From positions 30,563 to 43,539 of the forward strand of contig NVSR01000001.1 in NCBI GenBank assembly GCA_002401295.1: a stretch of DNA of 12,977 nucleotides, written 5' to 3'. Each line of letters begins with the position of its first letter. Position 1 is the first letter of the stretch. Below are positions 6,453 to 12,977 of the stretch, in pieces. Position numbers and translations under genes: made by a program. Below the pieces are notes generated by a model, which saw nothing but the letters and a program-made list of their open reading frames with translations, was not told the DNA's origin and ran no database searches. The DNA comes from SAR324 cluster bacterium. Its GTDB lineage: Bacteria; SAR324; XYD2-FULL-50-16.

Positions 6453-7283
6453 ATGGAAAGTAATAATTATGGATCAGGATCAGGTAACTGGAAAAATTCA
6501 TCAGATAATTCTAGGGGAATGAAAGAAAAAGATTCTTTTCATCATTGGGATGAAAAGAATAAATGGGAAGGTGGACAAAAAGGCGAAAGGGGACCTCGTT
6601 CAAAATATTTCATTTGGACTCAATTACAAGAAGCGCAAGATAGACTACACGGACTATATTCAGAAATGACTGACTTTTTAGAATTTAACGTCGCAACTAT
6701 AACTGAATCGGAATTCAGAGATGCGCCAATAAGGTTAATATGGACAGCAACTTCTGCAATATTTCTTTTTATAATGGGTTACATATTAGTAACTGGACTT
6801 TTAGTTATGGATATACCATTTATCGTTGTAACCCCAATATACTTTTTTTATTGGTCTTTAACATTAGTGTTTCCTTTATATGTAATCCACGATGGAAGAA
6901 AATGGGTATCAGGTAAAAAAAGAACTGGAAGGTATTTTAAACAAATATCGAATACTTGGAAAGGTGTAACAGTATCAAATCTTTTATTACTAATTCTTTT
7001 TTACTTGTTAAGCATATTTGATTTTACCGAACTTCAATATTTCTTGGATGAATACGGAAGTATAGGGTCTGAATATATTAATGAACTTGATATATCTTTT
7101 CTCCAATACGGAATGCAAGTATCTCTATTATTCATTAGCTCATTTTATCCCTTATACTTTTTTTTAAGCTGGCTGATGAAAAGAAGATCGATGAAAATTC
7201 AGCAAGAGAATATATTGAAAGTTAGAGAGCAGTTACTTCCAACAGGTGATGTTGTAGGTGAAATGATGAGAAGGAAAATATAG
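6453..7283 (+). CDS. Four-helix inner-membrane protein of the transfer operon
   Basis: A 276-residue protein not recognised by family. Its N-terminus is low-complexity and hydrophilic, rich in Gly, Ser, Asn, Lys and Trp (residues 1-50). An amphipathic stretch follows (51-90), then four hydrophobic segments at about 94-119, 121-145, 171-189 and 211-232. A basic C-terminal tail (KRRSMKIQQENILKVREQ) follows the last one. The start at 6453 follows the upstream stop immediately, with AAGG about eight bases before the ATG. Positive charges after helices 2 and 4 suggest both ends are cytoplasmic. Because the HerA-like ATPase of this window has no membrane anchor, this protein could be its membrane partner, in the way some coupling complexes use a separate membrane subunit. 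That link is speculation from context. Confidence 0.7.
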   Translation: MESNNYGSGSGNWKNSSDNSRGMKEKDSFHHWDEKNKWEGGQKGERGPRSKYFIWTQLQEAQDRLHGLYSEMTDFLEFNVATITESEFRDAPIRLIWTATSAIFLFIMGYILVTGLLVMDIPFIVVTPIYFFYWSLTLVFPLYVIHDGRKWVSGKKRTGRYFKQISNTWKGVTVSNLLLLILFYLLSIFDFTELQYFLDEYGSIGSEYINELDISFLQYGMQVSLLFISSFYPLYFFLSWLMKRRSMKIQQENILKVREQLLPTGDVVGEMMRRKI

Positions 7284-7284
7284 A

Positions 7285-7323
7285 ATGAAAAAAGTTGTTT
7301 TTAATAAAGCTCAGCCTCCTTAG
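7285..7323 (+). CDS. Possible 12-codon leader peptide ending Pro-Pro
   Basis: ATG at 7285 opens a short frame encoding MKKVVFNKAQPP, with stop TAG at 7321-7323. AAGGA at 7271-7275 stands nine bases upstream, a normal distance, and the ATG follows the stop of the membrane-protein gene by one base. Its last codons are the 5' arm of a terminator-like hairpin (7306-7342), so a ribosome finishing or pausing at the Pro-Pro-stop would block that hairpin. This is the geometry of an attenuator, but so short an ORF can arise by chance. Confidence 0.35.
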   Translation: MKKVVFNKAQPP

Positions 7324-7342
7324 AACTAAAGAGGTGAGTTTT
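7306..7342 (+). terminator. Terminator-like hairpin before the pilin genes
   Basis: CTCA (7310-7313) pairs with TGAG (7335-7338) and CCTC (7315-7318) with GAGG (7331-7334), with one bulged G. The stem extends outward through AAAG/TTTT and the loop is 12 nt. The four-T run doubles as the 3' end of the stem, so this is either a modest intrinsic terminator for the upstream operon or an attenuator. A second, imperfect GC-rich hairpin follows at 7351-7370. I see no convincing promoter between here and 7398, which favours partial read-through. Confidence 0.5.
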
Positions 7343-7397
7343 AAAACCATTAGGCCGCCTGAGAGGGCTAGTTAGATTATTTAAATTAGGAGAAAGA

Positions 7398-7508
7398 ATG
7401 AATTTTTTTGGACCACCATTATTTGCAGGAATTGTTATCGGGATTGTTATCGGATTATTGACTTATGGTATTAAAAAATACCAAGAAAAAAAAGTAGGAA
7501 ATAAATAA
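7398..7508 (+). CDS. 36-residue single-helix membrane microprotein
   Basis: The ATG at 7398 is preceded by a textbook AGGAG (7388-7392) at five bases. The product starts MNFFGPPLFAG and has one Gly/Ile/Val-rich hydrophobic helix (about residues 8-25), followed by a basic tail ending YQEKKVGNK. The stop at 7506-7508 touches the ATG of the pilin gene (7509), so the two are co-translated. It may be a small partner of the pilin or of the secretion channel. No homologue comes to mind. The excellent ribosome binding site and tight junction make it a real gene in my view, despite its length. Confidence 0.7.
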   Translation: MNFFGPPLFAGIVIGIVIGLLTYGIKKYQEKKVGNK

Positions 7509-7814
7509 ATGAAAAAAATATTATTACTACTAGCAGTCTTTAGTGCTGCCGTATTTGGTTCAACAAACCCTTTAGATGTTATGGGTGCTACCGTACTTGA
7601 TGAAGCTGAAAGTGTTGTGCTTCCGATTTTAATTTTTTGGGTTCTAGTATTTGGTGCTGTTATGGCATTTGCTATGAAAACATGGATGCCAATTATTTTT
7701 GCAATTGTAGTTGTTGTTATTTTTGCTATGGCACCTAATTTAGCTGTAGGATTCACAGATTTCTTTGGAACGTCTACAAACTTAACCGCTACTATGCCTA
7801 CGCCTACACCGTAA
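7509..7814 (+). CDS. TraA/VirB2-like conjugative pilin precursor
   Basis: A 101-residue precursor with the design of F-type and VirB2 pilins. It has a Sec signal peptide (MKKILLLLAVFSAAVFG, cleavage near 17/18), a short hydrophilic segment, two hydrophobic helices (about 36-55 and 59-75) separated by a short loop with Lys57, and a Thr/Pro-rich C-terminal tail (TATMPTPTP). It sits directly before traL, the classical traA position. TAGGA (7494-7498) lies about ten bases before the ATG at 7509, inside the end of the microprotein gene. Sequence identity to known pilins cannot be judged by eye, but length, topology and place fit well. A strong terminator after the gene suggests separate, probably higher, expression than the downstream assembly genes. 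The acidic loop and Pro-rich tail are unlike F pilin. Confidence 0.75.
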   Translation: MKKILLLLAVFSAAVFGSTNPLDVMGATVLDEAESVVLPILIFWVLVFGAVMAFAMKTWMPIIFAIVVVVIFAMAPNLAVGFTDFFGTSTNLTATMPTPTP

Positions 7815-7850
7815 GTATAATTTTTCAAAGGCTTAACGCCTAAAATTCAG

Positions 7851-7878
7851 ACAATCAGCTCTATTAGCTGATTGTTTT
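7851..7878 (+). terminator. Strong intrinsic terminator after the pilin gene
   Basis: ACAATCAGCT (7851-7860) and AGCTGATTGT (7866-7875) form a perfect 10-bp stem around CTATT, running into TTTT. A small hairpin AGGC/GCCT (7829-7832 with 7838-7841) precedes it. Partial termination here would give extra pilin transcript relative to traL-traG, and the stem would also protect the 3' end. Confidence 0.75.
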
Positions 7879-7900
7879 GAAAAATAATTTAGCAGATAAT
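7872..7900 (+). promoter_or_regulatory. Possible promoter for traL onward
   Basis: TTGTTT (7872-7877), a 17-bp spacer and GATAAT (7895-7900) would start transcription near 7907, only about 14 nt before the ATG of traL. The -35 is weak and lies inside the terminator stem, so termination and initiation may be linked. The call is tentative. Confidence 0.35.
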
Positions 7901-7908
7901 CTGCTAAA
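7888..7908. repeat. Perfect inverted repeat just upstream of traL
   Basis: TTTAGCAGAT (7888-7897) and ATCTGCTAAA (7899-7908) are exact reverse complements around one A. The repeat covers the possible -10 at 7895-7900 and ends right before the AAAGGA ribosome binding site (7909-7914). It could be an operator. Its single-base centre makes it a poor RNA hairpin unless a few inner pairs open. Confidence 0.6.
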
Positions 7909-7920
7909 TAAAGGAAAAAA

Positions 7921-8280
7921 ATGTCTATCAGAAGAAAAGTAAACTTTCCTAGATACCTACATAAACCTAGAGTTTTAGTAGCGATTGAAATGGATACAGT
8001 ATTTGTATTTGCTTTGAGTTTCTTGTTAACTTATTTATCGCTAACTTTTGCGTCCTTTCCCCTGATTATAGTAGTCTTTAGTGGATTTGGATTAGCAACT
8101 GGCATGACTAAATTATATTTAGAATTCAAAGAAAATACTCCGAAAGGTTTTTTATGGCATTTAGTGTACGAATTAGGTATATGGAAAACAAGAGAAGACC
8201 CAACAAAATATGATGAATTAACCCGTATCGATTTTGATATGGTAATACCAGATGGATTTATAGAGGAGATAAGAGATTAA
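7921..8280 (+). CDS. traL: TraL-like type IV secretion membrane protein
   Basis: A 119-residue protein of TraL type, a small inner-membrane component of F-like mating-pair formation systems. The N-terminus NFPRYLHKPRVLVAIEMDTV matches the pattern of TraL, where a short basic head precedes the first helix. Two adjacent hydrophobic helices follow at about 24-42 and 43-62, and then a conserved-looking PKGFLWHLVYELGIWK segment. The acidic C-terminal tail (EDPTKYDELTRIDFD) is longer than in F TraL. AAAGGA at 7909-7914 precedes the ATG. The stop overlaps the traE start by one base (TAATG). Being followed by TraE- and TraK-like genes in the F order strongly supports the assignment. Confidence 0.8.
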   Translation: MSIRRKVNFPRYLHKPRVLVAIEMDTVFVFALSFLLTYLSLTFASFPLIIVVFSGFGLATGMTKLYLEFKENTPKGFLWHLVYELGIWKTREDPTKYDELTRIDFDMVIPDGFIEEIRD

Positions 8281-8888
8281 TGTTAGCAGAAAAAATAGCA
8301 CAAATTATTTATGGGAAAGATTACGTTGAAGAAAATGATCGATTAAAAATTGCTCTTCAAGCGACACAGGTCTTTATGGTTCCAATGTTTATTGCAATTA
8401 TATTTCTTGGCTTTGGATATTTTAGTTTATCAAATGCCTTAGTATTTAAGATGAGATTTCCTGGCATTGAATGGGCGAAAGGCAAAGAAGCCAGTTACGG
8501 ATATTCTGAGACAAATGAATTTGGATATGAACTTTACGGACGTTTTCTATCCCAAAATATGGGAGATTTCAGATACAGTGAAATCGAATGGAAGATGCAA
8601 GAAATCATTCAGATTATGTGGCCGCATGATTATTCAAAATACAAAAAAGATATTGCTGGTTTTGAAAAAACAATTCTAGAAAATATGGTTAATCTCGATT
8701 TTAGACCATCTGTGCATAAAGTAGTGTTATTCAATGGTGGGAAAGAAGCAACGTATACGGCTGAAGGAATTGGTATCAAAACAGTTTCTGGGGTCAAAGA
8801 AGAACCAATAAACTGCAAAATTACAGGTAAGTTTATGACAAGTGGAGGTGATGTTTATGTTCGTTCGTTTACTAATGATTGTATCTAG
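8280..8888 (+). CDS. traE: TraE-like (VirB8-related) type IV secretion protein
   Basis: A 202-residue protein with a cytoplasmic head, one membrane helix (about 31-52, FMVPMFIAIIFLGFGYFSL) and a periplasmic domain of about 150 residues, the layout of F TraE and VirB8. Two cysteines (Cys179 and Cys201, the penultimate residue) could form a disulphide in the periplasm. It lies between TraL- and TraK-like genes, as in F. The start ATG at 8280 shares one base with the traL stop; GAGGAGATAAGAG upstream gives a strong binding site. Its 3' end overlaps the start of the TraK-like gene by 32 bp. The assignment rests on topology, length and gene order more than on clear sequence identity. Confidence 0.7.
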   Translation: MLAEKIAQIIYGKDYVEENDRLKIALQATQVFMVPMFIAIIFLGFGYFSLSNALVFKMRFPGIEWAKGKEASYGYSETNEFGYELYGRFLSQNMGDFRYSEIEWKMQEIIQIMWPHDYSKYKKDIAGFEKTILENMVNLDFRPSVHKVVLFNGGKEATYTAEGIGIKTVSGVKEEPINCKITGKFMTSGGDVYVRSFTNDCI

Positions 8889-9681
8889 CTTTTATATTTT
8901 ATCTTTTGCAAAGGATATTCCCTTAAAAGATGTAGTTACTATCTATATACCAAATAAAACCTATAGTGTAATTGAATTCCCATTTAAAATTACAGATAAA
9001 AAAGGTTCATCTTTTTATTCTGTAGTTATTAAAAATAAAAAAAAGATTTCATTAAAAGAAGAAATTTCTATTCCTAAACTTTTAAAACCGGGAACAAAGC
9101 CTAGTAAAAAAAATAAGAAGAATAAGAGTGGAGCAAACGCTCCAGTAATATTTGATTTTGGTCCAAATAGTATGCAAATTTTCCCGAAAAAGCTTGGGCA
9201 TATGGATATTGTTCTATGGGGTCATAGATATCCAATAATTGTTAGAATTGTAGTTGATGATAAATTGGGAGAACAACATTATACATTTATTGATTATGAC
9301 AGTATTAAAAAAGAAGCAACTGAGTATGAATCTGAACCGCATGAGAAAATTTTAGGAAAGCTCACTATCGCTTTATATAATAATAAAACTCCTAAGGGGT
9401 ATAAAAATGTTGATTATTATTCTAAATTTACAGAAGGTAATTTAGAATATATTCTTATTCAATCAATGTTTGGTAGTCAATACATTGCTGAAGAGTGGCG
9501 AATTAGGCTTTTAAAAAAAGACGAAGTTGAAGATACAGACAGTCCAATAGAGCAAAGATTATATGCTGGGATGTTTGATCTTAATGGAATTTATTCTATT
9601 TCTTTTGAAAATGACTTTTTGAAAATGGATGAAGCAACCAGAATGTTTATAATTAGAAAAACTATCGAGGAAAATAAATGA
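8857..9681 (+). CDS. traK: TraK-like periplasmic secretin-type protein
   Basis: A 274-residue exported protein in the traK position. In F, TraK is a VirB9-like outer-membrane-complex component that works with TraB and TraV. I chose the ATG at 8857 over a GTG at 8842 and an ATG at 8851, because GGAGGTG (8844-8850) stands six bases upstream of it. The product then begins with a clean signal peptide, MFVRLLMIVSSFYILSFA, cut before KDIPLKD. The N-terminal domain (VVTIYIPNKTYSVIEFPF) fits the beta-rich start of TraK. A Lys-rich linker (around residues 77-90, TKPSKKNKKNKSG) is unusual. The remaining half is beta-strand-like without membrane segments. The stop overlaps the next gene as ATGA. TraB and TraV, its usual partners, are not in the window. 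Confidence 0.7.
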   Translation: MFVRLLMIVSSFYILSFAKDIPLKDVVTIYIPNKTYSVIEFPFKITDKKGSSFYSVVIKNKKKISLKEEISIPKLLKPGTKPSKKNKKNKSGANAPVIFDFGPNSMQIFPKKLGHMDIVLWGHRYPIIVRIVVDDKLGEQHYTFIDYDSIKKEATEYESEPHEKILGKLTIALYNNKTPKGYKNVDYYSKFTEGNLEYILIQSMFGSQYIAEEWRIRLLKKDEVEDTDSPIEQRLYAGMFDLNGIYSISFENDFLKMDEATRMFIIRKTIEENK

Positions 9682-9866
9682 GTGATGTATTAAAAAAGAA
9701 AGAAAGATTAATACAAGTACTAATTGAAGAAAAGGCTGAAAAACCTTTGCAATTTACTTTTACAGAAGATGAAAAAAATGCTCTATCGAGAAATGCTAAA
9801 AAAGCCAGATGTTCAATGACAAAGCTTGGCAAAGCTGCTATGAGAGAATACGGACTATTTGAATAA
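9678..9866 (+). CDS. Small ribbon-helix-helix-like protein
   Basis: A 62-residue basic protein joined to traK by an ATGA overlap, with GAGGAA (9667-9672) as binding site. After a Lys/Glu-rich N-terminal helix, the region LQFTFTEDEKNALSRNAKKA, then CSMTKLGKAAMREYG, follows the strand-helix-helix pattern of Arc/CopG/MobC proteins: an alternating beta strand, an Asp-Glu-Lys first helix, and a second helix after a small-residue turn. Such proteins dimerise and bind palindromic DNA; on conjugative elements they include TraY and MobC-type relaxosome factors. It is a candidate binder of the palindromes at 5315-5391 or 7888-7908. The location between traK and traG is unusual. The fold call is by pattern only. 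Confidence 0.6.
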   Translation: MSDVLKKKERLIQVLIEEKAEKPLQFTFTEDEKNALSRNAKKARCSMTKLGKAAMREYGLFE

Positions 9867-9894
9867 CCTACACATATAAAAAAATGGAAATTAA

Positions 9895-12800
9895 ATGATT
9901 AAAAAAATATTATTCTTTTTATTATCTGCAAATCAATTATTTGCTACTAACTATATAGATGAATTCCCTGTATATTTAGAAGGCGATACTGAGTCAATGG
10001 CAAATATCTTTAATGCTGTTGCTATGATTGCTAATTCATCAGAAATTACTGTTTTATTAAACATAGCTGTCCTCTTTGCCTTAGTGAGTGCTGCGTGGGG
10101 ATTAGTCAATGGTAAAACAGCACAGTTTATTTATACTCTATTTTTTCTAGCTTTAGGGATTGCCTCTTTAAGTGTCGATACTCTTAAAGTACAAGTGCAT
10201 GTTATCGATACACGCGCTGATTATGGAACTGTTGTATATGGCGGCTCTTCTTATTCTACAATTGCTAATGTTCCTTATATTATTGGATTAACAGCTTCAG
10301 CTAGTACGACTGTGACAACATCAATGAATCGATTGATTGATTCTGCTTTTAGCTCTGTAGAAGGTAGTGGTAGCTCTAGATATGGATTCATGGGGGCTAT
10401 GGGAGTTTTTAATAAATTGCCAAATATTGCAAATGCGGATACAAATAGCTCAACATATAAGTATAAATCTGCAATGGTAACTTATATTGGGGAATGCTAT
10501 ATGAAAGAAGTTGAAATAGATAAGCAACGAATGAGAACTCTAATTTCTCCTACTGCAGCTCTCATAGATGAAATTGGACCTATTGATACTGGCGATGTAG
10601 ATGTAGAATTTGAAAATGTCATTATAAAGTGTGATGCAATGTATACTTGGCTGACAGATAATTATAGTGATTTTAGATCAAATATGAAAACTAAAGCCCA
10701 AAAAGCATTAGGAAAAATAAGTCTTGATGCCTACGATGCCGGGCCTGGCAAAGTATATCGTTCAAGGCTATATAGCGAAGTAGGTGGTTCAACAACTTCT
10801 GTTGCAAACTATATTGCGGCAATACCAATCCAAAAAGCGGCTAATACTGCTTTAAGGAATATCACTATGGGTCAAGATTTATCAGGACAAGACCTGGCTA
10901 ATCAAATTACTGCTAGTAAAACAAAAACTTTAATGCAGTTTGAAGGTATAGGACAATTTAAATGGATGGCAGAAATAATGCCATATGCAGTTCACTTTAT
11001 GCGAGGAATAATATATGCATCATCTATTTTTATGCTCATATTTGCTATTGGTGCTGGTTGGACTAAAGCAAAATTTATAGTACTTTCATATTTTGGAGGT
11101 CTTATGACATTTGAAATTACCGTTATTTCAATGACATTAGTAAATGCTATTATCAACAATATCATAGAAAAAAGAGCACCTGAATATTTAGCCCAATATG
11201 GAAACCTAGCTTCAGCTACAGCTATGGGTGACTATTACAATTATATGGCAACAATGGAAGGAACAGCTGGTATATTAGGAATAATGAGTATGTTAATTAT
11301 TCCAGGGATTGTTTTAGGAGGGAAAGTTAATGCTGCTATTGGTGGACTTACTGCACTTACTGGAAAATATAAAGGTAATGATATCCAAACAATGCAAGAC
11401 GAAGCATCAAGACAAGCTGGAACAGAACGAACTCAAGAAAATGTTGATCAAGATATGGTTGATGCCTTTAAGAAAAAAGGAATACATTTACCTGGAGGTA
11501 CAGGAGATTTAGCTTACGCAAAAAGTCTAATGTCTGGAATGGAACAGGCGAATCAGGGCTATGCTAATTCCTATGGTGCCTCTATGCAAGATTCTTTTGG
11601 AAAAGGTGCATATAATCAAGCACTATCCTCAATATCAAGTACCGCTGGAGCTGGTAATTCATCTAGTTCTACTATTCAGATAGCTGATGCAAATTTAGCA
11701 GCAGGAGCCGTAAAATTTGATTCCTCTGTTGCTTCAGGGTTGGGATTAAAAGATGCCAAAGCAGTTAATCCTAATGGAAGCACTAATGAAAACTACATGA
11801 GCCAAATGCATCAAGAAAGTAAAGAAGGGGCTTTAGCAACAATTGCTAAGGGAAATTTAGTGAATAACAACAGCCCCCTTAATGGTAATAATCGTTCTGA
11901 AGCCGTTGTTGCAAATGCAATAAGTCAATTGGCACAAAGTACTGCGGGTGGTCTTGCATTAAAAAAGCAAGGTGTGATTACAAACGAGAATGATATTTCT
12001 CAACAAGCCTATAAAGGCCATTCTGCATTAGCTACTACCGCGGCAGCAAATACAATGCAAATGGGAAACATGACTGAAGGCGAAGCAATTGTTTTAGGTA
12101 AAAAAGGTGCTGATGATAAAATCGGCTCTGCTAGAGGAGCTATTGCCTCACAAGTATACGATAAAGATGGGAATGAAGATACAGAACATTCTAAATATTT
12201 AGAAGGCACACAATTTTTAGACAGAAATAAAATTAATAAAGGTCAACTTGCAGCCGGTGCTGCAGCCCACTCAAAAACAGAAAAAGAGAAAAGACAGATG
12301 ATGGCTGATGTTCAAGTGTCCAATGCTGGAAATATTCTAGATGAAATAAGTAAATCAAAAGGTGCAAGAAAAACATTAGGTGTAAAACATGATAAAGATG
12401 GATATATTGAAAGTGTATCAAATCAAAAAGTAAGCACTTATAAAGACGAAGCAGGTAATTCCCACTCAATGTCAAGATCAACGGCAAATCAAATGATAGG
12501 TGATGCAGATATGCACTCTGTTATAGGTAAGGGCGCAGGTATATTTAAAAATACTAATGGAGGCTCTGATATGGATATCTACGCTTCTAATGCTCAGTAT
12601 TCAGAAGAGAGTAGACAGCAATCAACAGCGAGTAAAATTAAAACTCAAGGTGGAATAGAAAGCTCAGTTGCAACTGACAGTGCAGAATCCGCTTTAAAAG
12701 CTACCAAGCAGCAAAGTGGAACAGCTAGTGAAATTTCAAAACATTTGCAAAGTGATTCTGGAGGTTCAATGAGCAAAGAAGCAGCAGATATTATAGCAAA

Positions 12801-12977
12801 AGGTGTTGTTGAAGGTTCTCGTGAAGGCGCTAAAGAATTTGAAAAAGCTTTACAGTCTGCAGGCGCTTTAGCAAGTACAATAACCGCAGCAAAAGTTGGA
12901 TCTGACATAACGGCAGTAAGTGCCGCAGGAAGTTCAGAAAAATATGTAAATGCACAAGAGATATCTGCTGGTATGAA
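9895..12977 (+). CDS. traG: TraG-like mating-pair stabilisation protein, 5' part (runs off right edge)
   Basis: The frame starting at ATG 9895 stays open to the window end, so at least 1027 residues are visible without a stop. In F, TraG is an inner-membrane protein needed for pilus assembly and mating-pair stabilisation, and its periplasmic C-terminal part takes part in entry exclusion. Here a signal peptide (MIKKILFFLLSANQLFA) leads into NYIDEFPVYLEGD, then helices at about 52-70 and 77-93. HVIDTRADYGTVVYGG and NVPYIIGLTAS follow, resembling the VIDN...VDNVPVG stretch of F TraG. Cys201 and Cys246 may pair. Further helices lie at about 368-390, 393-420 and 460-485. From about 490 onward the chain is hydrophilic and rich in Gly, Ala, Ser, Asn and Gln. 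The binding site is weak (GGAA at 9886-9889). The signal peptide is a difference from F TraG. Confidence 0.82.
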   Translation, partial: MIKKILFFLLSANQLFATNYIDEFPVYLEGDTESMANIFNAVAMIANSSEITVLLNIAVLFALVSAAWGLVNGKTAQFIYTLFFLALGIASLSVDTLKVQVHVIDTRADYGTVVYGGSSYSTIANVPYIIGLTASASTTVTTSMNRLIDSAFSSVEGSGSSRYGFMGAMGVFNKLPNIANADTNSSTYKYKSAMVTYIGECYMKEVEIDKQRMRTLISPTAALIDEIGPIDTGDVDVEFENVIIKCDAMYTWLTDNYSDFRSNMKTKAQKALGKISLDAYDAGPGKVYRSRLYSEVGGSTTSVANYIAAIPIQKAANTALRNITMGQDLSGQDLANQITASKTKTLMQFEGIGQFKWMAEIMPYAVHFMRGIIYASSIFMLIFAIGAGWTKAKFIVLSYFGGLMTFEITVISMTLVNAIINNIIEKRAPEYLAQYGNLASATAMGDYYNYMATMEGTAGILGIMSMLIIPGIVLGGKVNAAIGGLTALTGKYKGNDIQTMQDEASRQAGTERTQENVDQDMVDAFKKKGIHLPGGTGDLAYAKSLMSGMEQANQGYANSYGASMQDSFGKGAYNQALSSISSTAGAGNSSSSTIQIADANLAAGAVKFDSSVASGLGLKDAKAVNPNGSTNENYMSQMHQESKEGALATIAKGNLVNNNSPLNGNNRSEAVVANAISQLAQSTAGGLALKKQGVITNENDISQQAYKGHSALATTAAANTMQMGNMTEGEAIVLGKKGADDKIGSARGAIASQVYDKDGNEDTEHSKYLEGTQFLDRNKINKGQLAAGAAAHSKTEKEKRQMMADVQVSNAGNILDEISKSKGARKTLGVKHDKDGYIESVSNQKVSTYKDEAGNSHSMSRSTANQMIGDADMHSVIGKGAGIFKNTNGGSDMDIYASNAQYSEESRQQSTASKIKTQGGIESSVATDSAESALKATKQQSGTASEISKHLQSDSGGSMSKEAADIIAKGVVEGSREGAKEFEKALQSAGALASTITAAKVGSDITAVSAAGSSEKYVNAQEISAGM

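Noticed and set aside
7355..7370. CTGAGAGGG resembling a TPP-riboswitch conserved element
   Set aside because: The other TPP elements (ACCTGAT, the CCAGCG region and the closing helix) are absent, and the downstream genes are secretion genes.
8842..8856. GTG 8842 or ATG 8851 as the traK start
   Set aside because: GGAGGTG lies over or directly against these codons; ATG 8857 has proper spacing and yields a clean signal peptide.
9884..9898. Four-codon ORF (ATG GAA ATT AAA TGA) overlapping the traG start
   Set aside because: It is too short, its sequence mainly supplies the GGAA of the traG binding site, and no hairpin accompanies it.
12009..12908. Minus-strand ORFs opposite the TraG-like gene
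   Set aside because: They are shadows of a long, coherent plus-strand frame, without binding sites or recognisable products.
1..12977. CRISPR arrays, insertion sequences, tRNA or rRNA genes
   Set aside because: No regularly spaced repeats, transposase motifs, terminal inverted repeats with target duplications, or tRNA-like cloverleaf sequences were seen on either strand.

Overview
The window is strongly A+T-rich, genes are tightly packed, and ribosome binding sites are clear AGGA/AAGGA types. It carries part of a conjugative element (plasmid or integrative element) with an F-like type IV secretion system: a pilin-like gene followed by traL-, traE-, traK- and traG-like genes. An F-type system in low-GC DNA suggests a Gram-negative host. 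Campylobacterota (Arcobacter- or Sulfurimonas-like) is my best guess, but only composition and gene content support it, and other low-GC proteobacteria cannot be excluded. No chromosomal marker, rRNA, tRNA, transposase or CRISPR array was seen.

Layout. (1) 2-4636, plus strand: an unrecognised gene cut by the left edge, a type IA topoisomerase (633-3221) and a soluble HerA/VirB4-like ATPase (3218-4636). All three overlap and look translationally coupled; this looks like a DNA-processing block. (2) 4637-5494: a control region. It holds a probable ~100-nt structured RNA with its own promoter and terminator (about 4686-4786). Convergent to it is a gene for a protein with two tandem Hfq/Sm-like repeats (4785-5237, minus). 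Divergent promoters follow, separated by perfect palindromes (5291-5391). (3) 5495-7283: an HD-domain protein, a small coiled-coil protein and a four-helix membrane protein. (4) 7285-7814: a possible 12-codon leader peptide over a terminator-like hairpin, a 36-residue membrane microprotein, and the pilin-like gene closed by a strong terminator (7851-7878). (5) 7921 to the right edge: traL, traE, traK, a small ribbon-helix-helix-like gene and a traG-like gene that runs off the window.

How it may work together. The pilin, TraL, TraE, TraK and TraG products would form part of the pilus assembly and mating-pair machinery. The topoisomerase and ATPase would handle DNA. The Hfq-like protein, the structured RNA and the divergent palindromic region look like a regulatory module. 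The terminator-loop sequence of the RNA is perfectly complementary over 9 nt to the predicted 5' leader of the HD-gene operon, which suggests, but does not prove, RNA-based control of transfer genes. The terminators and hairpins around the pilin gene suggest that it is expressed at a different level from the genes after it.
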